Shown piece by piece: positions 45,401-51,383 of a stretch of DNA of 64,000 bases. Numbering within the stretch: the stretch's first letter is position 1; each line of letters starts with the position of its first letter. The notes under the pieces were generated by a model. The model was given only the letters and a program-made list of their open reading frames with translations. It was not told where the DNA came from and ran no database searches. The DNA comes from Moryella indoligenes (GTDB taxonomy: Bacteria > Bacillota > Clostridia > Lachnospirales > Lachnospiraceae), in assembly GCF_030812885.1 (NCBI RefSeq), contig NZ_JAUSTO010000003.1:62001-126000 (forward strand), given 5' to 3'. The translations under genes and the position numbers were made by a program.

Positions 45401-45864
45401 TCCGCAAAGCCGGTGATGACGACTGCATCATCCTCCTCATAATAGCGGAACAGACCGCTGCTCTTAAGCTCCGGAGCCGGCAGCTTTGCATTCCGAAGCA
45501 TGAGAAAGCCGAGCGGTGCAGTGAGCGCCGCCCCCAGATTGTCGAGCCATTCCAAAAGCCCGGACTTTATCCCCGCGCCTTCCGCATTGCTGCTGCTGGC
45601 ATTGCTCGCGCTGGCATTGCTGTCTGTCAGCCTGCCGCTGGAGTTCTCACTGCGCAGCCAGTCCATGAAGGCCTCCAGCCCTCCGGCCTTCGTATCGTCC
45701 AGCACCGGGCCATCCGGCATTCCCTCCTCCGAGAATGTCTCAAGAAGAGAAGCCAGTGACTCCTGCCTCGCCGCATAGCTGATACTGTCTCCCTGTGTCA
45801 CGGTTCCAAAAAGGACGCAAAACGCCATCAGAACAGAGACTGCCCTTCGCCAAGGCCACTTCAT
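36460..45864 (-). CDS. Giant sortase-anchored BspA-LRR / SpaA-Cna-B surface protein
   Basis: A 3,134-residue cell-wall protein, probably an adhesin. It has a signal peptide (about 1-31), a Ser/Asn/Ala run SNASASNASSSNAEG (about 81-95), and BspA-like leucine-rich repeats (about 142-305 and 498-1142, many 'LxLPxLxxIGxxAFxGN' units). MucBP-like segments lie near 325-402 and 1181-1245, followed by a long region of beta-rich repeats (about 1250-2150). SpaA/Cna-B prealbumin domains come next, with ETKxPEGY or ELTAPDGY motifs near 2171-2255, 2293-2358, 2511-2595, 2625-2735 and 2761-2848. Two Cna-B modules at about 2858-2945 and 2995-3072 flank a Pro/Gly linker near 2965-2985. The tail is VPKTG, a hydrophobic helix and HRRKENQD, an LPXTG variant. 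Start at 45864 has GAGGGGAG upstream. No sortase gene is in the window. Confidence 0.9.
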   Translation of the reverse strand: MKWPWRRAVSVLMAFCVLFGTVTQGDSISYAARQESLASLLETFSEEGMPDGPVLDDTKAGGLEAFMDWLRSENSSGRLTDSNASASNASSSNAEGAGIKSGLLEWLDNLGAALTAPLGFLMLRNAKLPAPELKSSGLFRYYEEDDAVVITGFAEGKGRADLPDGETLEIPDTLEGKPVKRVDPMAFYQEDLDGLGLVLGANVEEIGESAFAGSGLKTLTFGDAVKKVQASAFRDNKLEELQLNQITELAEEAFLNNKLKTLSVGDALSVVGDSAFSYNDLDVVQLPAGITAWGTGVFTNNNRYVLVETGSPVLRTEVVAEQYGQVVNPATITVRCVDEASGQPILGDMIFGNDREKLDGLVFLNEENTYKAPPVHGFEPVEPELKYTPDSESYVLTVKYKNTHILPVIEPKASPFIPLNGDGGKAALLAFVKATDLNGEDISASVTVSPESIPTDVSGQIIPVSYSVRDRYGNAGSLTLKVSIGVDWNAFPIGKGWTLGDFTYDGNKVTGFSESGLLKVETQKELVLPHLNPADGTTVIDTVAENRGENSFRVRGLTALSDYLSTAEGEAGNIRVIEGEYRQSVSDYPGSFSSNAISELRLNALEIAGGKAFEENALTHIRLPRLTLVQGKAFSTNKLEQIGKEDLPLLEKIETMGFVSNESLSSISLPSLKETGYVSFWNCPIAAVEVPNLEIVGDGAFLDSKLTEVTEENFPALRIVEDRAFNRSPLTRVSIPMVQELLGQAFYGNASTGQPVIEDRFDSLEQLGDEALRGNGALTELHMPKLKRIGTGAFAGNPGSPEWANRVVIYTDNESLPSKENYIVNPSPTGDGDWEEADFTWDAEHPEVVTGFSATGQDKIAKKNFELKLPPRAQVVAEGAFEAIGLVSVSAPNVTEVRDSGFYGNKLSDISSGFPQLRSITGTWAFGVNKITALDLPQLESIGRRTFSGNPITEAELPAVRDIGDYAFAGAPLETLHAPQLERIGKRAFYSHKLEELSLPALREVGVAAFADIMKNSAYAERYDYPDENITGYYNRPLEKLYAPSLESVAPLAFAGNKINELEAPALRTVGRRAFDENQIRELSLPELRTAERMAFHKNQISGSLDLPKAETLSELAFGYNRLDEVFVSAALKELSQNSFQGNRNSNKTKKEVLVFVMDGNKPAGNPNELEDGYVNQVRQHLINPTHVTVKYLDENDKQLADTVSEYIYGDKTYSYIRIFQHSVDHETVEVPDDRQPHELIFRYQKQTVTNRGGVELRQGNETDVNSSLPKHSYHIGELMTTWVYLDVTDDDNTYTEGEIRLYYDPKYIDQSSIKVRKEGTSVKSFEAKDGELRIQLATDGSVSGGYSLSLPVEWRFKKYETPNHHGLQIQGLFTNKGESICVAEPLTLEGYYNPPQVIKRSPLNLPDYDYKNLDSSDNGPRLMGVLGEYLKPDGVREYKVTEAMPVRYDFTVGSLERYVDQAIVRDTLPQYVAINADGLEETRDAVFDQSMNPDWSLSVDAEGKKLLSQSRQFPKTLNPSGYIAPLYLSYPDLKSGYNVENQVQLELVPHDIGAKEEHMQSSDDLSIYTGFYAPIVYDGDPRFEKFPGGGPHTDGITSYFYDTAKDREKVIPFLLRASSLAQKSDLQELVIADYDLDPRLYYYGVSFPRDSHTAANITVDVIAYKRAGKNLDPASDQILDQQSVEMSERNHVVFPEEIAREIDYVYLVLPAEHKLMSALEFRIDTKLREPDKKQYNASSSGSNVFQNYAVMSGNLYIKGTKILSGERGDLKKPDGNTMISKYHSEWDPIPGNFIWGDHAEIYVRDYAQRMGIQKTQSYPSTAARPIYPGERGDYVLSLKPEIYGGAAIADLGAEDLKNFEMIDLMPNGVSLNQIQLSEDFQRSGGEYELIENYGGTDQLAIRFHTELLKAGVYHIATLKTATSPAIPEGFVTNRLYVDFENPSIMKLGVKKAVPGKDASKPWLYDETSFRFMKAKEMYARKYIRRYGELPWSDDGVMTESEGQLEYKLELINNQSSDRENVQLMDFFPYVGDTNIQEENIGNHKRAPRHSEFENQFDLSRSVQVPEGYEVLYWNSDTAVNYNNRSADQIAKELSWAAAPAANTRGILVKAKPGVKLAAGGVLAVIVPMKAPKNDLSNNYANTGKKAWNSFVRKDSATIRFIEPNVVWNSLIPPKGSISFKKFGKEGIATGDAKAQGLPGAEFEAKDSSGRIYTAVSGEDGEVRFTDLPIQESYTITETKLPEGYQRAENGAKHELKLGYEDFKKHAAADAEGREFHVRIEDTLAIREFMNVKPYRGSLELLKVNEAGTPLPYVAFRLKGMSPWNQDYDRSFRTGTDGKIKVSDLLEGVYQLTEQTNSSQTAYQAAAPLEFAIDAEHREIRFTGDQSIVNKDLQLVINKLGLAADAALPESLQKLTNFGKKRLDGYAFSIQELTADGQAVGAPIETGKTVRGAVIVKNLKLNTLYEISELPHSDPNYRHNDRKYRFKLNDKAEITDESGQVFRQNILNFPNLRKPVRGLVEVEKQDERGAALAGAVFALYRNGAVIQKQEAKLEGNRALARFENIEPGIYYLRELTAPDGYLLSDTEHTVYIPFEPGGDKTGIIVEEEQITKKFSFRYVDRPLQLELIKGDLIYENILESEKESFLRENSAYRYRSVSEHRGDIYLPLRGAEFALYEKLEDGSRRELTPGKRFISDAEGRIELGDYVKQLNVSRNYILVETKAPEGYRLDSYTVPEIPLNFRDDSRMGKLDGSVIRRFKNNQPIAGRILISKRDADTRSALKGAEFALYLAEELQKHPERPEPLLTVTSNARGIAEFRNLSLGSYVVREVKAPEGYQRMEKDYHFELTEADSTGSIIINNPHLVEFGIEKQWIGKAAREAVVEILCDGVPAKDINGRELPAITLSAKNRWSAHVEGLPAMDASGRRYQYSLRERPIEGYEVKITGSADYGEQHFKVTNMEIPPEPPTPPKPPTPSTPSNPGGGGGGHTPNPGKKNFSVKVQKLWEGSPLDAVTVYLLRDGESYARAELSASEGWSWEFRDLPVRAEGSLRKYRYTIAEEPCEGYETSISGDAGRGFTVTNTEIPEQPETPGSTPERGRRRVPKTGEERSWAHIALLGLLLLMLLGLHRRKENQD

Positions 45865-45914
45865 AGTACATACTCCCCTCAAAAAATAAATAATTTCCTA
45901 TATCCCTAATATTT

Positions 45915-45943
45915 AAAATATATTCAATCAAAATAATTGTCAA
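45915..45943 (-). promoter_or_regulatory. Putative promoter of the adhesin gene
   Basis: Minus-strand consensus TTGACA (45938-45943) and TATTTT (45915-45920), 17 bases apart, in strongly AT-rich DNA. A second TTGACA lies at 45994-45999. The tandem 20-base repeats begin within the -35. Confidence 0.55.
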
Positions 45944-45979
45944 CTTTTTATGTATTCTTTCAATTTTTTATGTATTTTT
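45940..45979. repeat. Two tandem 20-bp repeats upstream of the adhesin gene
   Basis: Bases 45940-45959 and 45960-45979 are near-identical head-to-tail copies sharing TCAA-TTTTTATGTATT, differing at about two positions. They lie directly upstream of, and touch, the adhesin -35. Such spacing (two helical turns) suits an activator or repressor, though AT-rich slippage is an alternative. Confidence 0.6.
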
Positions 45980-46011
45980 TCTGTCTTTAAAAATGTCAAC
46001 TGTATAATACA

Positions 46012-46266
46012 AATTTTAATTCCCCCGAATTCGAGGGAATTAAAAATGAAGCAGGATTTAATCGTTTTATTTTATCCGTTAAGCAGTGGGTAGAAAAAAC
46101 GAATTCTATTGGTATTGTTGCGAGAGCAGGAAGATATGGCGGAACTTATGCGCACAAAGATATAGCATTTGAGTTTGCTTCTTGGGTATCTCCATATTTT
46201 AAATTGTATTTGATTAAGGAATTTGAACGCTGAAAGGAAGAAGAACAAAAGAAGTTAGGTTGGGAA
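46012..46266 (+). pseudogene. KilA-N domain protein remnant
   Basis: One plus-strand frame encodes the C-terminal half of a KilA-N DNA-binding domain: NFNSPEFEGIKNEAGF, then KQWVEKTNSIGIV, then GRYGGTYAHKDIAFEFASWV and KLYLIKEFER. It stops at TGA (46231-46233) exactly where relatives continue LKEEE; after the stop the frame resumes KEEEQKKLGWE. There is no start codon or N-terminal half and the C-terminal domain is gone. KilA-N proteins occur in phages and mobile elements. The DNA is much richer in AT than its neighbours, which supports transfer. Too short and broken to be functional. Confidence 0.8.
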
Positions 46267-46282
46267 ACACGCCTTACCACTC

Positions 46283-46319
46283 AAAAGCGACCGGCCCGCC
46301 GTGGGTCGATCGCTCTTTT
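46283..46319 (-). terminator. Intrinsic terminator after the DUF1292 gene
   Basis: AGCGA (from 46286) pairs with TCGCT (to 46314) and GGCCC with GGGTC, giving an interrupted stem. On the minus strand a TTTTGAG tail follows; a five-T run lies on the plus side. It ends the gltX-helicase-DUF1292 block. Confidence 0.6.
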
Positions 46320-46345
46320 TCACTCTGATATTTGCTTCGGAGCTC

Positions 46346-46687
46346 TCACTCCTCCTCTGTCTCCGCTTCGCTGAAGAGCTCATTAAACTCCTGCTCGTCC
46401 AGAATCTCGTCAAAGGCATCCGCAACGATCTCGTACTCATCGTCCGTCTCAATATTTGTGAGATCCGGCTGCCCCTCCTCTGTCTCTCCATAGCGGTAGA
46501 AGTAAACGGTCGATTCCTCATCATCCGTCTCCGGTGTGAGCGCAATGTACTCTCTGTCCTCACCACCGGCGGTGAAGATCGTGAGTACCACACACTCCAG
46601 CTCTGTTCCGTCATCCAGGGTCAGCGTGACCGTGGTGTCTCCGCCATCAAAGAGACCCTCTCTCTTAATCTCCTGACTCTCGCTCAT
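46346..46687 (-). CDS. DUF1292 family protein
   Basis: Small acidic protein of unknown function found widely in Firmicutes. The 113 residues contain the DUF1292 core: VTLTLDDGTELECVVLTIF near residue 20, then REYIALTPE, and VYFYRYGE near residue 60. The tail is Asp/Glu-rich. The ATG at 46687 has AGGAG upstream; a longer reading has none. It follows the helicase gene on the same strand after 110 bases. Confidence 0.88.
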   Translation of the reverse strand: MSESQEIKREGLFDGGDTTVTLTLDDGTELECVVLTIFTAGGEDREYIALTPETDDEESTVYFYRYGETEEGQPDLTNIETDDEYEIVADAFDEILDEQEFNELFSEAETEEE

Positions 46688-46797
46688 GAAATTCTCCTTT
46701 ATTCTGCTTCTGTTTATTGGACGCAGCACTGCTGCTGGCTCTATTAAAATTCATCTCATTCCGCTTTGCAAGCAGAATCTTGCAAAAAGCGTAAAAA

Positions 46798-48777
46798 TCA
46801 GCCTTTCGGCGTCTCGTATTCCGCGATGAAGCGCGACTCCTCCACCGCGCGGTGAAAGCGCTTTTTACAGGTACAGACCACAAGCTCGTCCTTCGCACGG
46901 GTCATCGCGACGTAGAACATGCGCCGTTCCTCCTCCAGCTCGTCTCTGCCGCAGGCCTTTCGGTGCGGGACAATGCCTTCGTTGACATCAATAAGAAAGA
47001 CCAGCGGAAATTCAAGCCCCTTGGATGCGTGAAAGGTCATGAGATGCAGCTGGTCTGTATCCTCCCTGTACTCCTCTGCCTGTCTCTGTCCCGTCTTTTC
47101 TCCATCCCGTGACCTTGCTGTCCGCTCTCTCCGCTGCATGAGCTCCTGCCGGAAGTCCCGGCTGTGCTGAAGCCACTCCTCCGGGAAGCGAAAGCCCTCC
47201 GCGCTGTCCTGCAGCTCATCCAGTATCTCCAGCAGCTCTCCGGGCTCGATCTCATGCTCCTCGGCATAGCTTAAGAGAAAGCGCTCATAACCGATCTCCT
47301 GACGTATCCAGCTGATCGCCTCATAGACTGTGAGGTGGGAGAGATGACGGAGATCCCGCGACAGGCGATCCAGCCGCTCCCGCATCCACTGCTCTCCGCT
47401 CTTCTCGTAGTGCGCATAGATCCCCTCCAGTGTCTCCCCCTCCATGCGGAGCGCCTCGCGCCGGATATAGCGGTTCGGGCGATTCATGATGCGAAGCAGG
47501 TCCCCCGGCTCTGCGATATGCCTCGCGAGGCGGAGATAGGCGACCACATCCCTCGCGATCCAGTGCTCCATGAGATCCGGAAGCATCTCACGGATGCGGA
47601 AGGGGATATTCTCCGCCATGAGCCTTGCACTTAAGAGCCGGGGCTGAAGATTCGTGCGGTAGAGCACCGCGATATCTCTGTACTGCATCCCCTCTGCAAT
47701 ATGGCGGCGTATCTCCGCGACAATATAGGCCGCCTCCCGCCCGGGATCCGGACAGACCACAGTATTCACAGGCTTTCCGGAGGCACGATGCGCCGTGATT
47801 TCCTTTTCAAAGCGTTTTCTGTTCCGGCGTATCAGGCGTCCGGCGGTCTTCACGATCTCCGGTGTGGAGCGAAAATTAATATCCAGCAGAAGCTGACGTG
47901 CGTCCGGAAAGTCCCCTCGAAAGCCCAGCATGAGCTCCGGCTTCGCGCCGCGGAAGCGGTAGATCGACTGGTCGTCATCTCCGACTACCGTGAGATTGCT
48001 CCGCGCAGCTGCGATCATGCGGACAATCTCATACTGCAGACGATTGATATCCTGAAATTCATCCACCAAAAGCCACTGCCAGCGCTGCTGCAGTGCGGTG
48101 CGTATATCGTCCCTCTCCTTTAAAAGCTCATAGGTCATGAGCAGCATGTCCTCATAATCAATCTTCTGCCGCTCACCAAGCGCCCGCTCATAGGCACAAA
48201 ACAGCTCCCGGAACTGCTCCGCCGGGCAGCTCACGGAGTAGTAATGCGGGAGCTCCGCCCGTTCCTCCTTCACCACTGCGATCTCCGAGAGGAGATTCTG
48301 CACCAGTGTCCGGATATCTCCGCTCTCAATGCGCAGCTGCCGCACAAGTCCTGTGAGAATATTCACCCTCTCCCCGTCCGCAATCACCTGATCTGCGGCG
48401 TAGCCGTAGGCCGTGCGCAAAATGCGGAAAAAGAAGGAGTGAAAGGTTCCGAAGACCGGCCTGCCTCCCCCGTAAGGCCTTTCCTCACAGGAGGGCATAT
48501 CTTCCTGTAATGCGGCAAAGCGCTCCTCCATCTCCCGCGCTGCGGCCCGCGAAAAGGTGAGCACCAGTATGCGCCGCGGATCCACCTTCAGCGCATCAAT
48601 GAGATAGCGTATGCGCCGCGTGATGACAAAGGTCTTTCCCGAACCGGGACCTGCAAGCACAAGAAGCGGCCCCTCCCCGTGGGTGACCGCCTCTCTCTGC
48701 GCTCTGCTGAGCCCCTCCGTATGCCGGAGTGGCGCTGCAGCTGTATTTTGTTCTATCTGCGGCCCGGCCTCCGCCAT
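46798..48777 (-). CDS. UvrD/PcrA-like ATP-dependent DNA helicase
   Basis: Superfamily 1A 3'-5' helicase, probably acting in DNA repair or recombination. The 659-residue protein has a Q motif (LSRAQREAVTHGEGPLLV), Walker A GPGSGKT near residue 45, motif II DEFQD near residue 240, motif III GDDDQSIYRFRGA, motif V (LMTFHASKGLEFP) and motif VI (EERRMFYVAMTRAKDEL). It lacks the long PcrA C-terminal extension. ATG at 48777 is chosen because the longer frame would start at TTG inside gltX; the ribosome-binding site (GCGGCGG) is weak, so the exact start is uncertain. Confidence 0.93.
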   Translation of the reverse strand: MAEAGPQIEQNTAAAPLRHTEGLSRAQREAVTHGEGPLLVLAGPGSGKTFVITRRIRYLIDALKVDPRRILVLTFSRAAAREMEERFAALQEDMPSCEERPYGGGRPVFGTFHSFFFRILRTAYGYAADQVIADGERVNILTGLVRQLRIESGDIRTLVQNLLSEIAVVKEERAELPHYYSVSCPAEQFRELFCAYERALGERQKIDYEDMLLMTYELLKERDDIRTALQQRWQWLLVDEFQDINRLQYEIVRMIAAARSNLTVVGDDDQSIYRFRGAKPELMLGFRGDFPDARQLLLDINFRSTPEIVKTAGRLIRRNRKRFEKEITAHRASGKPVNTVVCPDPGREAAYIVAEIRRHIAEGMQYRDIAVLYRTNLQPRLLSARLMAENIPFRIREMLPDLMEHWIARDVVAYLRLARHIAEPGDLLRIMNRPNRYIRREALRMEGETLEGIYAHYEKSGEQWMRERLDRLSRDLRHLSHLTVYEAISWIRQEIGYERFLLSYAEEHEIEPGELLEILDELQDSAEGFRFPEEWLQHSRDFRQELMQRRERTARSRDGEKTGQRQAEEYREDTDQLHLMTFHASKGLEFPLVFLIDVNEGIVPHRKACGRDELEEERRMFYVAMTRAKDELVVCTCKKRFHRAVEESRFIAEYETPKG

Positions 48778-48847
48778 GTGCCGCCGCTCTCTGTCTCTCC
48801 TCAATTCTGTCTCCGTTGCAATTCTCTGAAAACCGGAAGGCGCCTCC

Positions 48848-50293
48848 TCAGGCAAGCTTCTGAATTCCGGTCTCAAGGCGCCTCAGCGCCTCCTCTCTTC
48901 CCAACAGCTCCAGGATCTCTGTTGCCCCCGCAGGCGTCATGAGCTTTCCGGAGAGCGCCGTCCGTATGGGCCACATCACATGACCGGTCTTCACTCCTGT
49001 CTGCTCCGCATACTGCTTCAGCAGCTCAAAGAGCGCATCGTTCGTCCAGCTCTCCGCCTTCTCAAGAAGCGGGAGCACCTCGGTGAGCACCTTCCGTGCG
49101 CTCTCCGCCGTGGACTTCGACTTCTTATTTGTATACATTGCAATATCGTACTCCGGCAGTGCGTTGAAGAAATCTACCATCTCCTCAATATCCGGGAAGG
49201 TTTCGATGCGCGTGCGCACCAGCTCTGCCACTCTCCGGCGGTCGATGTCTGCGGTGAGATATCTCTCGAGATAGGGCTCCGCCTTCTCATAGAAGACCTC
49301 CGGCGCCATCGCCTTTAAGTACTCCCCGTTCATCCAGCGCAGCTTGGTCATGTCAAACACCGCCGGGGACTTGTTGATGCGACGGTAATCAAAGACCCTT
49401 GCGAGTTCGGGCAGACTGAATATCTCCTGCTCTCCCTCCGGCGACCAGCCGAGCAGCGCCACAAAGTTTACGACTGCCTCGGTCACAAAGCCCTGCTCCA
49501 GCAGATCCTCAAAAGAGGCGTGTCCGCTGCGCTTCGAGAGCTTCTGATGCTCCTCATTCGTGATGGTCGGGCAGTGCACATAGACCGGAACCTCCCAGCC
49601 GAAGGCCTCGTAGAGGCGGTTATACTTCGGGGAGGAGGAGAGATACTCCTGTCCGCGCACCACATGGGTGATGCCCATCAGATGATCGTCCACCACATTT
49701 GCAAAATTGTAGGTCGGGAATCCGTCTGACTTGATGAGAACCATATCGTCCAGCTCTGAATTGTCTACGGAGATGTCGCCGTAGATCTCGTCGTGGAAGG
49801 TCGTGGTGCCGGTCCGCGGGTTGTTCTGCCGAATTACAAAGGGCTTTCCCGCCGCGAGATTCGCCTGCACCTCCTCCGCAGAGAGCGAGAGGCAGTGCTT
49901 GTCGTACTGCATAATGGTCTCGCCGTTCACGCTTCGCTTCAGCGAGTCGAGTCTCCCCTGATCGCAGAAGCAGTAATAAGCCTCGCCCTTCTCCACCAGC
50001 TGTTTCGCATACTCCATGTAGATGCCGGCCTTCATGCGCTCACTCTGCACATAGGGACCATAACCGCCATCCTTGTCCGGGCCCTCGTCGTGAATGAGTC
50101 CCGTCTCCTGCATGGTGCGATAGATAATCTCTGTCGCGCCCTCCACAAAGCGCCCCTGATCCGTGTCCTCAATGCGAAGCAGGAAGGTTCCGTTCTCGTG
50201 CTTTGCGATGAGATAGGCGTAGAGCGCAGTTCTCAAATTTCCAACGTGCATGCGTCCCGTGGGACTTGGCGCATATCTGGTTCTGATCTTCAT
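48848..50293 (-). CDS. gltX: Glutamyl-tRNA synthetase
   Basis: Class I synthetase charging tRNA-Glu (and perhaps tRNA-Gln, for later amidation; the GatCAB genes are not in the window). The 481-residue protein has the HIGH signature as HVGN near residue 16 (RYAPSPTGRMHVGNLRTAL) and KLSKRSG near residue 251. The C-terminal all-helical anticodon domain is of the bacterial GltX type. AAGGAG precedes the ATG. The leader carries a run of eight C (50320-50327), close to the ribosome-binding site. Confidence 0.96.
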   Translation of the reverse strand: MKIRTRYAPSPTGRMHVGNLRTALYAYLIAKHENGTFLLRIEDTDQGRFVEGATEIIYRTMQETGLIHDEGPDKDGGYGPYVQSERMKAGIYMEYAKQLVEKGEAYYCFCDQGRLDSLKRSVNGETIMQYDKHCLSLSAEEVQANLAAGKPFVIRQNNPRTGTTTFHDEIYGDISVDNSELDDMVLIKSDGFPTYNFANVVDDHLMGITHVVRGQEYLSSSPKYNRLYEAFGWEVPVYVHCPTITNEEHQKLSKRSGHASFEDLLEQGFVTEAVVNFVALLGWSPEGEQEIFSLPELARVFDYRRINKSPAVFDMTKLRWMNGEYLKAMAPEVFYEKAEPYLERYLTADIDRRRVAELVRTRIETFPDIEEMVDFFNALPEYDIAMYTNKKSKSTAESARKVLTEVLPLLEKAESWTNDALFELLKQYAEQTGVKTGHVMWPIRTALSGKLMTPAGATEILELLGREEALRRLETGIQKLA

Positions 50294-50398
50294 TTCCTGA
50301 TCTCCTTCTGTTCATACCGCCCCCCCCGGGAGGGAGGCGTAAATCTGTACTGTTCGTTCCTGCTTCTGCTCAAAGCGCGGGCAATGCGGACAAAGGGC

Positions 50399-51382
50399 TC
50401 AGCGCTCCTCGCGGAAATACGAGAGCCCGAGACTTGCGGGCGGCTGATCCTCCGGCCGGTTCTTCCGGCTGGTAAAAATGAGCACAAGAATGGTCACAAC
50501 ATAGGGCATCATCTTGAATATCTCCTGCGCTGCGCGGGAGAGGTTCGGAATGTAGAGATACATGATATAGAGACCGCCAAAGAGAATGGAGCCCCAGATT
50601 GCATTGTTCGCATTCCATATGGAGAGAATGACAAGTGCCACCGCAAGCCAGCCTCTGTCCCCGAAGCTGTTGTTCCCCCAGGTTCCGCCAAGATATTCCA
50701 TCACAAAGTAGAGACCGCCGAGCCCCGCGATACCCGCGCCGACTATGGTCGCTGTGTACTTGTAGAGCGACACATCAATCCCCGCCGCATCTGCGGTCGC
50801 GGGATCCTCTCCCACCGCGCGGAGATTCAGTCCACGCCTCGTGCGCAACAGGAAGTAAGTCAACGCCAGCGCAATGATGAGAGAGAGATAGGTCAGCAGT
50901 CCGTAGGAGAAGAATATCTTCCCCAGCACCGGTATCTCCGAGAGCCCCGGTATCGTCTTTCTGTAGGCTGCCGCAGTGACCTTTGTGGAGATCTGGCCGA
51001 CGCCTCCCGCCATCTGAGAGAGAGAGCCGCCGAAGAAATTGCCGAAGCCCGTGCCAAAGGTCGTGAGCGCCAGACCGACCACGTTCTGATTGGCGCGCAG
51101 CGTCACGGTCAGAAAGCTGTACAGAAGTCCTCCGAGCATGGAGACAAGCAGTGCAAAAAAGAGGGACAGAAGAAGTCCTGTGAAGCCGCTGGCACTCTCT
51201 CCCGCGCGCTTCTCATAGAGAAAGGCTGCGATGAGGCCGGAGATTCCGCCCATGTACATGATGCCGGGAATACCCAGATTCAGGTTTCCGGACTTCTCCG
51301 TGAGTATCTCGCCGGAGGCGCCAAAGAGAATCGGGATGCCCTGAATGATGGCGCGCTGAATGAAGGTTAGAATCACTGTCAT
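50399..51382 (-). CDS. Nucleoside-type ABC transporter permease (NupQ/YufQ-like)
   Basis: Membrane subunit of the BmpA-linked ABC importer, branched-chain-type permease family. The 327-residue protein has about eight to ten helices and the family segments GASGEILTEKSGNLNLGIPGIMYMGG near residue 20 and VGEDPATADAAGIDVSLYKYTATIVGAGIAGLGG near residue 205. AGGAGGTG precedes the ATG, which lies one base from the preceding gene's stop. In this position, with BmpA, the substrate is probably a nucleoside, but not proven. Confidence 0.88.
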   Translation of the reverse strand: MTVILTFIQRAIIQGIPILFGASGEILTEKSGNLNLGIPGIMYMGGISGLIAAFLYEKRAGESASGFTGLLLSLFFALLVSMLGGLLYSFLTVTLRANQNVVGLALTTFGTGFGNFFGGSLSQMAGGVGQISTKVTAAAYRKTIPGLSEIPVLGKIFFSYGLLTYLSLIIALALTYFLLRTRRGLNLRAVGEDPATADAAGIDVSLYKYTATIVGAGIAGLGGLYFVMEYLGGTWGNNSFGDRGWLAVALVILSIWNANNAIWGSILFGGLYIMYLYIPNLSRAAQEIFKMMPYVVTILVLIFTSRKNRPEDQPPASLGLSYFREER

Positions 51383-51383
51383 C

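Noticed and set aside
44275..45759. Plus-strand open frames opposite the adhesin gene, up to 494 codons
   Set aside because: They mirror the repetitive adhesin code; the minus-strand frame is continuous for 3,134 codons with a signal peptide and wall anchor.
46021..46266. Functional KilA-N regulator or toxin gene
   Set aside because: No start codon, missing N-terminal half, an in-frame TGA and no C-terminal domain: a remnant only.
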